A model generated the notes under the pieces. The model did no database searches. It saw only the letters and a program-made list of their open reading frames with translations, and was not told the origin of the DNA. A program made the translations under genes and the position numbers. Source: Lutraria lutraria (lineage: Eukaryota > Mollusca > Bivalvia > Venerida > Mactridae). From it: DNA of 64,000 bases. This document shows positions 50,848 through 63,200 of this stretch, piece by piece (within the stretch, counting starts at the first letter, position 1; the number at the start of each line of letters is the position of its first letter). The DNA is taken from the NCBI GenBank assembly GCA_964023205.1, contig OZ026851.1, positions 15,107,637-15,171,636 of the forward strand, in the 5' to 3' direction.

Positions 50848-51862
50848 CAAGAGGGCCAAGATGGCCCTTTATCGCTCACCTGAGAACAAAGGCACTATAA
50901 TTAATGACCAGGTAATATAGTTTCCGTCTCGTAAAACTCATTTTTACGTAGATTCTGAGATCAAAACCAACAATGAAGGTATAATACTGTTAAACAAGCT
51001 AAAACGTAGCAAATTTTCTAATCCCAGGGCCTATAACTCTTGAAGTTGTGGTCCGATTCCGCCCATAACTAAACTTGTCCAAGATCTTTTGGTTATACTC
51101 ATTTACTGAAACAATGATTAGGATCGGTGAATAAATGAAGGCGCTAGAGTGTAAACAAGCTAAAAGATAGCAATTTTCAAAGTCAAGGGCCCGTAACTCT
51201 TGAAGTTCGGGTCCGATTCCGCCCATAATCGAACTTGTCCAAGATCGTTTGGTTATACACATTTACTGAAAATATTATTAGGATTGGTGAATAAATGAAT
51301 GCACTAGAGTGTAAACAAACTCAAATATAGCAAATTTTCTAAGTCAAGGGCCCATAACTCTTGAAGATGTGGTCCGATTCCGCCAATAATCGAACTTGTC
51401 TAAGATCTTTTTGTTATACACATTTACTGAAAATATTATTAGAATCGGTGAATAAATAAAGGCGCTAGAGTGTAAACAAGCTAAAATATAGCAAATTTTC
51501 AAAGTCAAGGGCCCATAACTCTTGAAGTTCTGGTCCGATTCCGCCATAATCGAACTTGTCCAAGATCTTTTGGTTATTCACATTTACTGAAAATATTATT
51601 AGGATTGGTGAATAAATGAAGGTGCTAGAGTGTAAACAAGCTAAATATAGCAAATTTTCTAAGTCAAGGGCCCATAACTCTAGAAGTTATTGTCTGATTT
51701 TGCCCATAATCGAACTGATATTGTGGTCATATACATTGTGAGCAAGGTTAATCACGATTCGTTAAGAGCTGCGGATGCTAGAGTGTAAACAAACTAATTG
51801 TGGCCGAACGCCGGACATTCAACGATCCTAAAAGCTCACCTGATGAATCAGGTGAGCTAAAA
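50848..51862. mobile_element. Pearl/Helentron-like non-autonomous element with ~160-bp core repeats
   Basis: The left end reads AAGAGGGCCAAGATGGCCCT and TATCGCTCACCTGAG. The core has five tandem units of 159-161 bp (the 'aactcttgaag' landmark or its variant at 51035, 51195, 51356, 51517 and 51676). The right end has a perfect 12-bp stem with a 2-base loop (AGCTCACCTGAT / ATCAGGTGAGCT, 51833-51858) followed by CTAA. Short terminal hairpins, central tandem repeats and a CTRR-like end are features of Helentron-derived elements. ~160-bp tandem cores are, as I recall, typical of the bivalve Pearl family. No transposase is encoded. Confidence 0.8.
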
Positions 51863-53224
51863 ATTATGCACCAAGTATAAAGTTACAACCTCTCCATTTT
51901 ACAATGGGGTAGGGAACACAAAACTATGATTGAGCAAGTTCACTGACAAAAGAAAAATATGTATATACTGAACTACTGAGTTAGGAAAATTAACATATTC
52001 ATCAAAGATTAGGCCAAAGGGCAATAAATCCAACAACATATGCAAGTCTAGGTTACAGGGTTACAAATCTTTTATTTTTATTTTAATAAAGAATGAGATC
52101 AATCTTTCTTGAAGAGATTAAGTTATTGAAAAATTCAAATTCAATGTCGTCAGCATTATCTATATGATCAAAATCATCATCATAAGCAACAATAACAGCA
52201 TCAGTAGTCATGAGAGATAGAAGAACACTAGATGTGATCATTTAGAGAATCCATGAACACATTTTGACAATATAGGACAACAGTTCTTGTATAAAGGAAA
52301 TACTTTTAAAAATAGATTGTCATCATCACCATCATCATCAGCAGCAGTAGCAGCAACAGGAGGAGAAAGAGGAACAAAAAGAAGAAAGAATACTGGAGGT
52401 AATAATAGATTATTCAAATACAAAGTATATGAATATCATCCTTAGAATTAAGTGATGAATGGATTTATGACTCATCTTCATCATTAACAACAACAACAAC
52501 AACAACAAGTTGTATTAATGCTGATCAGAAACTATCAAAGTCATAACAACAGTTTTGGTTGATGTGTATGTTAGAAATACACCACTAGTATCGTAAAAAC
52601 ATTTACTAGTATTCAAAGGGAGGCCTTTATTCGGAGGTGGCTGCTAGAACAGATTTGACTGTAATTAAGAATTAAATACAGTGAAGCATTCATTTTCCAT
52701 CTAGACATGATCTTTGTGTATTTGTTATTGTCATAGATGTAACAAAATATGTAAATAATGAAGAAGTTACATAAATCCCCAGTAAAAAAACTATAACCAT
52801 ATTCTCCTGTACGTTATTTGAACAAATGACGGCTGACAATAAAAAAAGTGTAATTGATGAATTCATATCATAAGTACTCTGATAAAAACACATTAAACAT
52901 TGATCACATCACAACAAGATGACAGAAATGAAGAAACTAAAGACAAACACTGGCATAAAACTAATTAAGCGAAATGAGATCAAATAAGTAAAATTGAACT
53001 AATATTGTATAATATTACATTAATGTCAATATGTGATTAAAATATGACCAGATTATAGTGATTATAAAATCAATTAACTAACTAATTAACTAATAACCTA
53101 AAGTCTAAATTACAAAGTAAGAATTTACACAGATCAGGGTCCTCACTAAATGTCTAAGCAGCCTTTAGCAGATAATAATTTTAAGCCAACACAATTTCCT
53201 ATTGATGTTATGGAATTTTTTTTT
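51863..53224. other. no gene seen, triplet-rich tracts
   Basis: Between the Pearl-like element and the third SINE. Apart from CAT/CAG/CAA tracts nothing was recognised. Confidence 0.65.
52319..52515. repeat. triplet-rich tracts (CAT, CAG, CAA)
   Basis: CATCATCACC and CAGCAGCAGTAGCAG near 52320-52355 and AACAACAACAACAACAACAA near 52488-52508. The local minus ORF with Asp/Ala runs is explained by this. Confidence 0.85.
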
Positions 53225-53495
53225 TATGATTTCGGGAGTCAAAATATCAATTTAAGGGTCAAATAAAAGCCCTGCAGGTTCACATGATCAAAATAACAAT
53301 GTGTCACCAAGAAATTCTTTTGAACTTTTCGAGCTTTAATAATGGAAGAAGACTAGGAACCCTGACCTTCCTTTAAGTCAGCTGGACTGCTTCTACACAT
53401 GTGAATATTTTCTAGGATTCAAACTCGTAGCGGCACGGGACTGGTTTTCACTAGTCAGATACCATAACCACTTGACCACAGTGGCCTCTTTTCAA
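53225..53495 (-). mobile_element. probable tRNA-derived SINE (third type), old copy
   Basis: On the minus strand GTGGTCAAGTGGTTATGG (A-box-like, about 53484-53467) is followed about 45 bases on by CGAGTTTGAATCCTAG (B-box-like, about 53427-53412) and then an unrelated body. The 3' end may be the A run at 53217-53226. No flanking duplication could be defined. Confidence 0.55.
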
Positions 53496-53934
53496 ATTTA
53501 TGAATATAACTAAAAGTTTGGAAAAAAAAATCTCCCATAATACTTAGAAAAAAAATTGTTAAAAACTTTAAAAAGTGGACTCAATTCTTCAGTTTCGATA
53601 GAAACGAAAATAAGTTCATCATAATTATCTTCTGTACATATGATAAAGATAGTTTCAGATTGCAAACACATGATATAAAGTTGGTTTAATGTATGTATAA
53701 ACTTGTAACAAGTTCTTATTACATGCAAAATCCACACTGAGTAACTACATAATATACCATGATACTGTGATACTTTAACTTATATTTTATTCAACTTCCT
53801 TAAAGTTTAGAAAATCTCAAATAATTACATAAAGACATTATATATATATATATATATTAGATTTAAGTTATAGCAATTTTTTCAAATAAAATATGTCAAA
53901 GGGATTATGAAAAAAAATTATGCAATTCTTCAGT

Positions 53935-54240
53935 TAGTGAATCAATTAATTAAGCAATCTTTCAATTGATCAATTATCAATCAATCAATTAAATAATCAA
54001 TTCAACAATCAATTCAACAATCAATTAAATAATCAATTCAACAATCAATTAATCAATCAAATAATCAAGTTGATACTGAAGAATCAATCAGTTGAATAAT
54101 TGTTAATGGATCAATCAACAAATCAGACAAATAACCAACTGATCAAGAAATCAATTAACTATCAATCAACCAACCAACTGATTAATGATCAAGAAATCAA
54201 TCAATTAATCAAGTCCAACTGATCAATCAATCAAATAACA
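53935..54240. repeat. degenerate (ATCAATCAATTA)n tract
   Basis: Dense 'atcaatcaatta' and 'caatcaattcaa' words over 300 bases, preceded by a (TA)n run at 53840-53858. Confidence 0.85.
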
Positions 54241-56439
54241 GGGTGATAATTAAACAAGAATGGAAGACGAGACAATTTTGGCTTCAGCAGATTTGTGATA
54301 AATTCATTTTGCATATATTATTTTTATGTATCAACATTGCTTCAATTAATGGATACAACATTGACATACATTCAGGCTATATCTTTGGTTGTAATCTGCA
54401 AGAAATAATGAAATCCAGACGAACACTTTGAACATCTAAGCTTTCAAAAAAAGTCATATAAATCAAGACTCAAAATTTAAAAAATCATAAAAAAGAGTTT
54501 AAATAGAACAAAATAAACAACAATTAAAATGATTAATATTTGTGTGTATTTGGGTAATACTTATCCCATACAATCTATTTTATAGATCTATAAATCAATC
54601 AATGTGTTCATAAATCAAATAATAAAAAAAATTAATGCCATGTATTGTAAAAGTCATGATTAGTTGATCAATTAATTGATCAATCACTTAACATTTAGTT
54701 TTACAATGTAATTAATTGATTAATTGATCAATTAGTATAAGCGTTATAACTGTCATGAATAAAATAATAACCTAAAGGTAAAACTATAGATAAACGAAAG
54801 TGCAGCAAGTGGTGTCAACGCTTGTCTGTTCATTGCCTCAGTGAGATCTATCCACCTATGAAGTTTTATGTAGCTACATTTGTACCTCTCATAGTTTCTG
54901 AGTTATGAGCTACATTAAAGTTTTTGCAAGAGGCAGTGATCACAATAGCTTGACTTGTTCTTCATAAACAGACAAACTAAATTGTTGTTCCATTCTCATT
55001 TACAAACTAAAAAATAAATAACTGAAAAAATTTAACTTTAAAGGTACTGCACCATAGTAATCAATTTTCTATTTTAAAGGTACCCCATAATTATCACAAC
55101 ATTGGAACTGAAAGACATAAGACCAATATTTCTGATGTCACAGCACAAACACTTAAAGTGTATGATTTATATCTAGAGAAAAAGAATAAAGAGAAAAACA
55201 TTGAAACAATTAAAATGTATAAATAAAAAGATAATAATAACAATTCAATCAATAGCTAAACAAATATCATTGTCAACAGTAAATCAAATAGTACAACCAA
55301 ATAAACAAAACAATAAATTAAAAAGCGAAAACAAAAGTTTTAAAACAGAGAGCTAAGATGGTCACAAACAGTAACACCCCCAAAATAGTCTGTTTTTTAC
55401 ATACTATTTCAACTAACATTAGCAAAATGTCTCAACTAATTCATACAAGCAATGTTTATGTTATTCAACAATGACATAATTGTATACACAATTTTTTTCA
55501 AAACTAATACTGTCTTTTAAACAATACAAAGTTTAGGAGGATAAATGAAAATATCAATTTCCATGCAAGAAACAAGAAAACTAGGTCAGTTTAAACCCCC
55601 GAGATTTTGTTGATGCTATGCTGACACAGCATAATTTATTAAGCCAATATTTACAGCACTGCATAGCACTAACAATATTATATATATTATTATGTGTATT
55701 TTATAAATCACATTTATACAAAAATGCCAACTACTACTGTTAAATGTTCTTTCACTTATATTCCATTATTTTTTATCTCCTGCAATTCTTACCAGCAGAC
55801 AAATAATACAACAGTAGATATAAATTAACAAAAAGGTCTTTAAAATAAAATTTGTATACCAGTCAAAGAATGAAGCATTTTCATTGGTCAACAAGACAGA
55901 GCAGAGTAACAACCAATGAGATTCTTGCATTGTCAGACTGGTAGACAAAGATAGTTTGGTATGACCTCAAACTTCTATCAAAAGAATATTTGGCAGAAGT
56001 GGAAAATAATTTAGCACTTAGATTGCTATGAACATCACACTATATGTACACACATTATTCCGTTCCATAGGTCCAATATCTGGCCTAGCACTTTGCATGA
56101 AATCATGAAAAATAATAAAGTATCAATGAATATTTTGTATACATTTATACATCCAGCAGAATGTTTGTGCTCTACAAAACAATTAGAAATATCATTTTGA
56201 CAAATGTCAAAGTTATCGCTATAGTAACACACAAAGGTCATCAACACACAATAGTATGCTTCCAGTACAGTCAAAAACCAATACAAAATCCATACACCTA
56301 TTATGTTAAAATTTGTGCCAAGTTTCATGAGAATCTGCAAAATCAGTTAAAAAGCTGTATTTGTGATGTAATATATCAAAATTATAAAAAATAACCATTT
56401 TACTAACTAACAGGTAAGTATACATGAGTTCTGATCAAG
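54241..56439. other. no gene seen
   Basis: AT-rich, 'caatca' simple sequence fading out. 'cattggtcaacaag...caaccaatg' words at 55879-55920. Confidence 0.6.
54664..54683. repeat. perfect 20-bp palindrome
   Basis: TTGATCAATTAATTGATCAA reads the same on both strands. A related half-copy lies at 54713-54733. It may simply be a product of the surrounding 'caatta' simple sequence. Confidence 0.8.
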
Positions 56440-56733
56440 CTAATTCCAATCTGGGTCTTCACAAAAGCTAGCAATTTTAATTCTACCATTACTGTGTCTC
56501 ATTCTTACACCAATACGTATGTTTTCATTAGTTCTAGTGTTTGTCACCTGAGTATGTGCAGGTATCAATGTTTGTTTTCCTTTTTTTGTTGATTTTAATG
56601 AGTAGACCTGATTAGTGTTCCTGAGTTTTTTTATAATGAAAAAGATTTTAAGTCCCAGCTTACCTGACAGTATCCTGTGAGAACCAGTTTTAAAGGGCTT
56701 GAGATACACTATGTTTATAACTAGAGCTGTCAT
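56440..56733 (-). CDS. possible open stretch of unknown function
   Basis: A 97-codon frame whose second half reads THTQVTNTRTNENIRIGVRM-like sequence, then RHSNGRIKIASFCEDPDWN and a stop. The first few codons fall in the dispersed repeat at 56719. There is no initiator context and no recognised domain. Downstream of the ROCO gene on the same strand, so it could be a fragment of the next gene or chance. Confidence 0.15.
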   Translation of the reverse strand: MTALVINIVYLKPFKTGSHRILSGKLGLKIFFIIKKLRNTNQVYSLKSTKKGKQTLIPAHTQVTNTRTNENIRIGVRMRHSNGRIKIASFCEDPDWN

Positions 56734-56995
56734 AGAGGTGACTTATACCCCGCTACCGCTTTGAAACTAAGAATGCTATAGTACACTATACGGCTAAGTT
56801 CAAGGGGACATAACTCTGCAATGAGTGAATCGCTGGGCATGAAAATTCACACTTCATGGTTATAACATATTTGAAGTTTCATTGCAATCGCTTAAAAAAT
56901 GTTGAAGTAGTTTGCACCACAAACTTTTATGCGTACGGACAGACAGAGTGACTCCAATATACCCCCTCTCAAACTTTGTTTGCGGGGGTTTAAAA
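56719..56995 (+). repeat. molluscan dispersed repeat (aactagagctgtcat ... gcgggggttt)
   Basis: The left part reads AACTAGAGCTGTCATAGAGG, the middle has AAGGGGACATAACTCTGCAA, and the right end has a short ACGGACAGACAGAGTGACTC tract and CAAACTTTGTTTGCGGGGGT. I recognise this general sequence as common in bivalve genomes but cannot name the family. The degenerate (ACGGACAG) tract suggests a microsatellite-ended element. Confidence 0.65.
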
Positions 56996-58987
56996 AGGAA
57001 ACATATTTTTTTTTAGTATTCTAGACTATAACATACAGATAAATAGTTAATCTGTCTATTTCGTCAATCTGTCTATTTCTCAACCGTAGAAGGACAGGCA
57101 TGTTAAATATTGAACACTCAATACAGAAATAATATAAAAGGTGAAACAAATTTGTGATTTTCTTATTTACCTGAGAAACACTTGGCACACAAGTCTGGAT
57201 TGTGTATGTGTATAAATCATAGGTAATATTATATCAAAATAACAAGTTTGGAGACCAGTCTGAGAATACACTGTTAACATTGGTTGATTCACACTTATGT
57301 AAACAGAACCAACCAATCAGATGATTGGATACTTAGACTGGTCTACAAATTTAGACTGATAACCTCAAATCTCATTTCTTTAAAACTTTTAGTAAAATTT
57401 TTAATACAGGTAAATTCAATTTGTTAAGATACTTGATTGATTTCCAAAAAATGTAAAATTGTAAAAAAATAGTTAAATGCCATATTTAAAAAATAATCAT
57501 AAAATGTTATTAGTAACATTGTCTGGAAAGGCTAAAAATATCAAATGCTGATTTTCTAATTTCTTTAAGCAAAAGTTACACTTGAATAGTTGAAGTAGCA
57601 TGTTTGCATTATAAAGTAAATGATGAATAATAAGACTGATGAATTTCTGAAAAAAAAACTTTAGTGAAAAAAAAAAGATTATTGGAGATCGATAAGATAT
57701 TGAGAAATATCAATACTGGTTGAACTTAATTTTTTTTATGAAATTTATGTCATAAGCACAGTTAAATGAAATCTTAAATCTCGCATTCAACTTTGAAAGT
57801 CTTGATTTTCTTGGCATGGCACAAAATTTATTTCAATAAATACGCAGACAACACAAAAAGTGTAAGTTTGAGAAGAATGAGAGGCTAAGTGCTGTTATTT
57901 AGATATTTAAATGTAACATTATAACACTATATATATAATACAACATGAATGGATGAATGGATCTGAGGTAACAATGGAGTAATCACTATTTGGTTTATTT
58001 ATCTAACAAGAAGTCAATATATTGTCAGGGCATTTTCACCAGATCACTAGGGGCCGAATATATTGGCTCCGTTCCCAATCTAAAATAGCCAATTTTTGTT
58101 CAAAATTTTACAAAAATATCCCAAATAGCCAAAAAAAGGAAAATAACGCATTTCAGGATACTGGACTAATCTCATATGCAGGAAATATATACTCACCTAG
58201 CTGTCTTTAAAATTTAAATTTGAAATACTCAGAGAAATCAAAACACACTCAAAACAAATATTTATACAAATTCATTTTCTATTATACTAAAATTTATCTA
58301 AAAATAATAGTAAATTAGTAAAATACTTACAAAACATACTGAAATTTTCGACACCAAGGGAGACAACTCTGAAGAAACTATTCAACTAGGGAAAAAAATG
58401 TTTTTTTTTGTAATACTTATTCATTCCATGATATATTATTCAATACCTATTAAAATTCACAGTATCATAAAGAGAGGAATTTTTAACAAGTTAAATACAA
58501 AATCTAGTAAAAAAATATTAACAAATCACACAAGACGTCATTGAATACTGTCTTTCCATGGATATTCAAAATAAAATAGTAAAAAATTTAACCAATCAGA
58601 TACAAGATCAGTCAATGAATACTGCCTTTCTATTGGATATTTCTAAGATAGGTACAAAAATGAACCATTCACAATCTTCACTAATAACTTTTTCAAGCAC
58701 CTGACATTCGGTCTTACAAAGGAACAAAAATTTCACCAGACCATCGATCTGTTGATCCATCATTTTTTACAGCACAAACAGTGAATTAGACAAACTAGAT
58801 TCAGACACATAAACTGTAGTCTGGTTTTGTGAAAATGTATTAAAATCTCATGCCCTGATGAAAAAATATATTCATTGCTTTCAAACATGCATGTCCTGTT
58901 GTCGTCTCTTTAGATATACTTGAAAAAATATTAGCAACAAAATAATAAACTTAATCACATGATTGGTTTCTATGACAACAGATCCAG
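56996..58987. other. downstream region of the ROCO gene
   Basis: AT-rich. The first ~1 kb left of 58988 may be its 3' UTR. 'accaatcaga' words at 57310 and 58590. No other gene recognised. Confidence 0.5.
57994..57999 (-). promoter_or_regulatory. possible poly(A) signal for the ROCO gene
   Basis: AATAAA on the minus strand about 1 kb after the stop codon. I saw no canonical hexamer nearer to the stop, so a ~1-kb 3' UTR is possible. In AT-rich DNA such hexamers arise often by chance. Confidence 0.2.
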
Positions 58988-60215
58988 TTATGAGATCTGA
59001 TCGACGACGTTTTTGATGATTTCCCAGTTAGCTTCAACTGTTTGATTCTGTTGTATGGCTTGTACAAGTGTCTCAATGGTTGCCTTGTCTCCTTCACGAC
59101 TCTTCCATTTCAGTAATGATTGATAGATCTGCATGGCGGTCCTATCTTTGTAATCTAATTTACTTTGCTGAATAGCTACATTTGTGACCCCTAACTCGAT
59201 AGCGACAAATTCCCAATTAAATCCGAGACACTGACATATTCGGCTTAAATCTTTCAGTGTTACCTTTCTTATCATATTTGGGACACTGTCTAACCAGTTG
59301 TGTTGGGTGGTCTGCCCACTTGGTAAGTCGACATAATCCGGGTACCATGCTGAAAGGATAACGTCCGCCTTTACAACGTGAAGCTGAGAATGAGCGTAAC
59401 ATGGCAACTTCTCTTGTTTCAGTAATTCCTTACAGTTCAAAAGTTCATCGGACGTTCTATCAGGGTCATCACATTCGATACAAACAGAAAACGGCGTACT
59501 TTGTTGATATCGACACAATTCTCTTTCTAGTTGATTCGTCAGAAATCGTCTCAGTTTATCACACAAGGATGGTTTTACTGGTTCCCGCACCATGTTTATA
59601 ACCTGTACCTTCATCATTGTCTTGTCCATACGGAACACAAAACAATGACATGGATCCAGCTTGAATATTCCAATATCACAATAAATATGCACCTCACCGC
59701 CCGGACTAAATAAAGCGTAGCTAGATAGACACGCCCCTAGCATTCTTTGAAAGATCATCGGGGGAACGAACCCTTCATCAAACACAAAACACAGATGTGG
59801 CGTGCACGTTATAGAGCCTTGGGTCGGCTGGAACATATTCTGAACACAAGACGTCTGCTTTGTGCTTCGTAAAAGACTTGGAACGAAGTAGAAATCAATT
59901 TCCACATCAGTTCCATCCTCGGGTATAATTTTTGGTCGAGCAATGATGTCAAGTTTTTCCATATAGGACAGAAGGATGTCTTTCTCGTTACCAAAGTCAG
60001 TATCGTTCCAAATCTCAGCGATAAGTTCATCCTTAAGTACCGCCTTCTCTTGTAACTCCGCCCATAATGGGCGTAAACGAGAGTGTAGTTTACAAAATTT
60101 CTTAGATGTAATGAGTGATTTAAAGGCATCTATAATCCACTGTGGATCGAGTACCACCTTGTCGGAAAGTTCAGCATCCTCATAATAGATCAGCGACCCT
60201 ACAGCATGCTGGTAT
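58988..60215 (-). CDS. ROCO gene terminal exon: COR domain and death domain
   Basis: The exon follows acceptor CACTTCAG, reads YQHAVGSLIYYEDAEL and then VVLDPQWIIDAFKSLIT, the signature start of the COR core ('ilDPqWl.d.f..li'), and runs open for 408 codons to TAA at 58990-58988. The middle has the beta-rich C-terminal COR half (DVEIDFYFVPSLL, then CTPHLCFVFDEGFVP). The last ~96 residues form a death domain: LKDLSRICQCLGFNWEFVAI, the ELG turn, and LLKWKSREGDKATIETLVQA. The stop follows closely after the last helix, as usual for C-terminal death domains. Shorter ORFs on the other strand here are shadows. Confidence 0.95.
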
Positions 60216-63200
60216 CTGAAGTGATATAAAAGAATATCTAAATATAATACATGTACCGCAACTATGGCAGAGTAGTTAGGGTGCGAAAGATTGAAAATTG
60301 ATAAATCGTTAATTAATTCTGAACGATTTTTTAATGAGTCTTAAAAACAAAATCACAATTTCAAATACAGGATAATCAAGTCATTTCCTGGATCTCCAAT
60401 TTTGAAATTCAAAACACGAAAATCAAGATTTTAAAAGTGAGATTAAATCTAAATTTATTTAACTTTGAAACTTAAAGTGTTTATGACGAAATCTACCTGA
60501 GAAACAATGTAATTTCTACTGATTCTGTGATCTTCACTTCATTTTCTTGATTGGCTTGTAACACATCATCCACAGAGACAAACTTTACATTACTGCTTCG
60601 TAACTTGCTTAACGACCTGGAATAGGAAAACAAGAGTTATCTGCCCCTTCTGTTAGATGAATAGGTCAAACACAGCATAAACTGGTGTCTGTGATTTCAG
60701 GCAGATAGGTTAACAATCTGGTTAAAGATCGATAGTATAAATGATATATTATCCATGACATTCGGTTACCATGTTTAATCAGAATACAGAATACTTTATT
60801 TCTTAAGATTATATAGCAACACCCTGTGGTACCTGCAAATATTGGATGTTGTTTAGAGGTTGTTGCTCTATAGAAGTTAAAGTTATAGTAAATATCAGCT
60901 TAGGGACATATTTTAAAAGTGTTGTTATAGAGGTGTTGTTGCTCTACAGAGGGCCGCTCTAGAGAGGTTGTACTGTACTTATGACATTGGGGGGTATTGA
61001 CATATACACATGAAATAACATTCACATAGTTGACACCTTACCTTTCAAGCGGAAGCCATCTTGCAGGAATTTCTTGATTCCAATGTTTCTGTCGCTTAGC
61101 AACATCTACAATGGCTTTCTTCAATGGTTCAAATTCTTCATCAGACAGTGTGTTGTCTATAGCAAACTGTTCAGGTTGAATGTGATCAGCCACTGGAGAA
61201 TTCTCTAAAAGCTTTCGGAAATTTTCAAAAAATTTCTCCTGACATTCTTCCGTCTCATCAGACGCACACTGCATCTCGTTTCTATGGGTACCAACAAGAA
61301 TGACAGCTGGCTGACCAGGTACGTCACCACAAAATGTATGAATAGATCTCAGCCAGAAGTCCCCGTAATCCTTCACGAGTCGACCTTGCATATCATTACA
61401 CTCTAATGGAAACTCCTCGTCTTCCACAAAATGGTCGAGCCCTTTGGACAGATCCAGGACAAGCAGATAAACTGCTCTAGGACTCAAAAATACCTGATGA
61501 GTGGCGTAAAATATGAACTGACCGGCGAAGTCCCACATCGAGATGAAACCAAGACGACAGTTTTTAGAATCAGTCTTAGACTCGTGCCGCTTACGACCAA
61601 AAGTCGTCTCGATCATTTTCAGCGTTCCCTCGGAGAACTTATACCGAGAGATATCGTTATTGTCAGTGTCGATCTCATAGCTTAAGACCATCTCACCACT
61701 GTTGCCATTAGCAACCGGAGAATCGTTAAGAGAGAATGTGAGATCTTTAGATGAAGGTGAGTCAAGGTTTAACAATGAAGCAGAGGAACTATTGTGATTG
61801 GACAGATCAGCCGAGCTACTCTTATGTAGAATTGGGTCAATCGGGGAACCCACACGTTTGAATTCTTCAATAACCGAAGATTTATCATCATCACAGTCAG
61901 GAGATTCGAGCAGACGCAACAACCTGAAATATCAATAAATCAATCTTATAACACCAAGTGGGACAGTAGTGGCAATGTTGATGATAATCTGAAGAGATCT
62001 GTATCAAAGATTAGCACAATTTGAAAGTTTAAACAAGTGGTTTTGTGAAACACAGATGCCTCCTAAACACCAACTGGCTGGTAAGACCTATTGACATCAA
62101 AATCTTTAGAGGTCATCTACATGTGATGACCCATCTCCACACTCCAAACTGAGGACCTTAGGTCAAATCATTCTCTAACTATATGCTGGGCAAGAATTTT
62201 TACTTTAGAGTTGAAGGTCACTGTGACCTTGACCTTGGACCTACTGACCTAAAAATCAATAGGGGTCATCTGCATGTGATATCCAACCATCTTACCAAGT
62301 CTGAGGACCATACCCGATTTCTTTGAATACAGTATTTTCATTTATTTTCGTTGGGCTCAATTTTCGTGGTTTTTACTAAAATGGCTATTTCGTGGGTACC
62401 AAAATTTGTGGATTTTGATTTTTGAAAAGAAATGTCTTATCTCTGCATTTAAATTCATAGGGATTTAATTTCGTGGATGACCCAACCCACAAAATCCACA
62501 AAATTATATCCACAACGAAAATTTATGATTCCACAGTATGTAAATGTTTGAATAAGAGACAATTTTTTCTTTCGTAATTATTTTATTTAATCAGCTATAT
62601 CAATGTAAATACTTCAGTATACAGAATATGTGAAAGTGCATAGTATCCCTTCTCTTTCAAATAGTTTATCTTGGTTCTTTACCATGGCCTGAATAAAGCC
62701 CTTTTAGAAACAATACTTGGCTAGGTAGCTGGGAAGGGGACACTGAAAAGCATCCCTGATAAATTTGAAAGGCTAAGTTGAGACTTACATAATAATTTCA
62801 GGGCCCACATTTGGTCGACTTATACAGTAATTTTTCCGTGATCTTATTGATTTTATTCTTAATTTTTTCATAGATCGTGTCGTCACCGTGTTGTCACCAT
62901 AATTTGTGTTGTCACCGTAATTTAAGGTGGCAGGTGGGGTTTGAGTGGGTTTTAGGTGACCAAATTTGCATTGTCACCCAGACAATGTACTGTATACTGT
63001 ATTTTCATTTATTTTCGTTGGGCTCAATTTTCGTGGATTTTATTAAAATCGCTATTTCGTGGGGACATAAATTCATGGATTCTGATTTTTGAAAAAATGC
63101 CTTACCTCAGCATTTAAATTCGTGAGGATTTGATTTCGTGGATGAGCCGAACCACGAAATCCATGAAATTAAATCCCCAACGAAAATTAATGATTCCACA

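Noticed and set aside
50999..51653. Several similar minus-strand ORFs in the 51-kb region
   Set aside because: They are frames through the ~160-bp core repeats of the Pearl-like element.
57155..57200. 24-base microexon on the minus strand before donor CAG|GTAAAT
   Set aside because: Splice signals of this quality are common by chance; no coding context.
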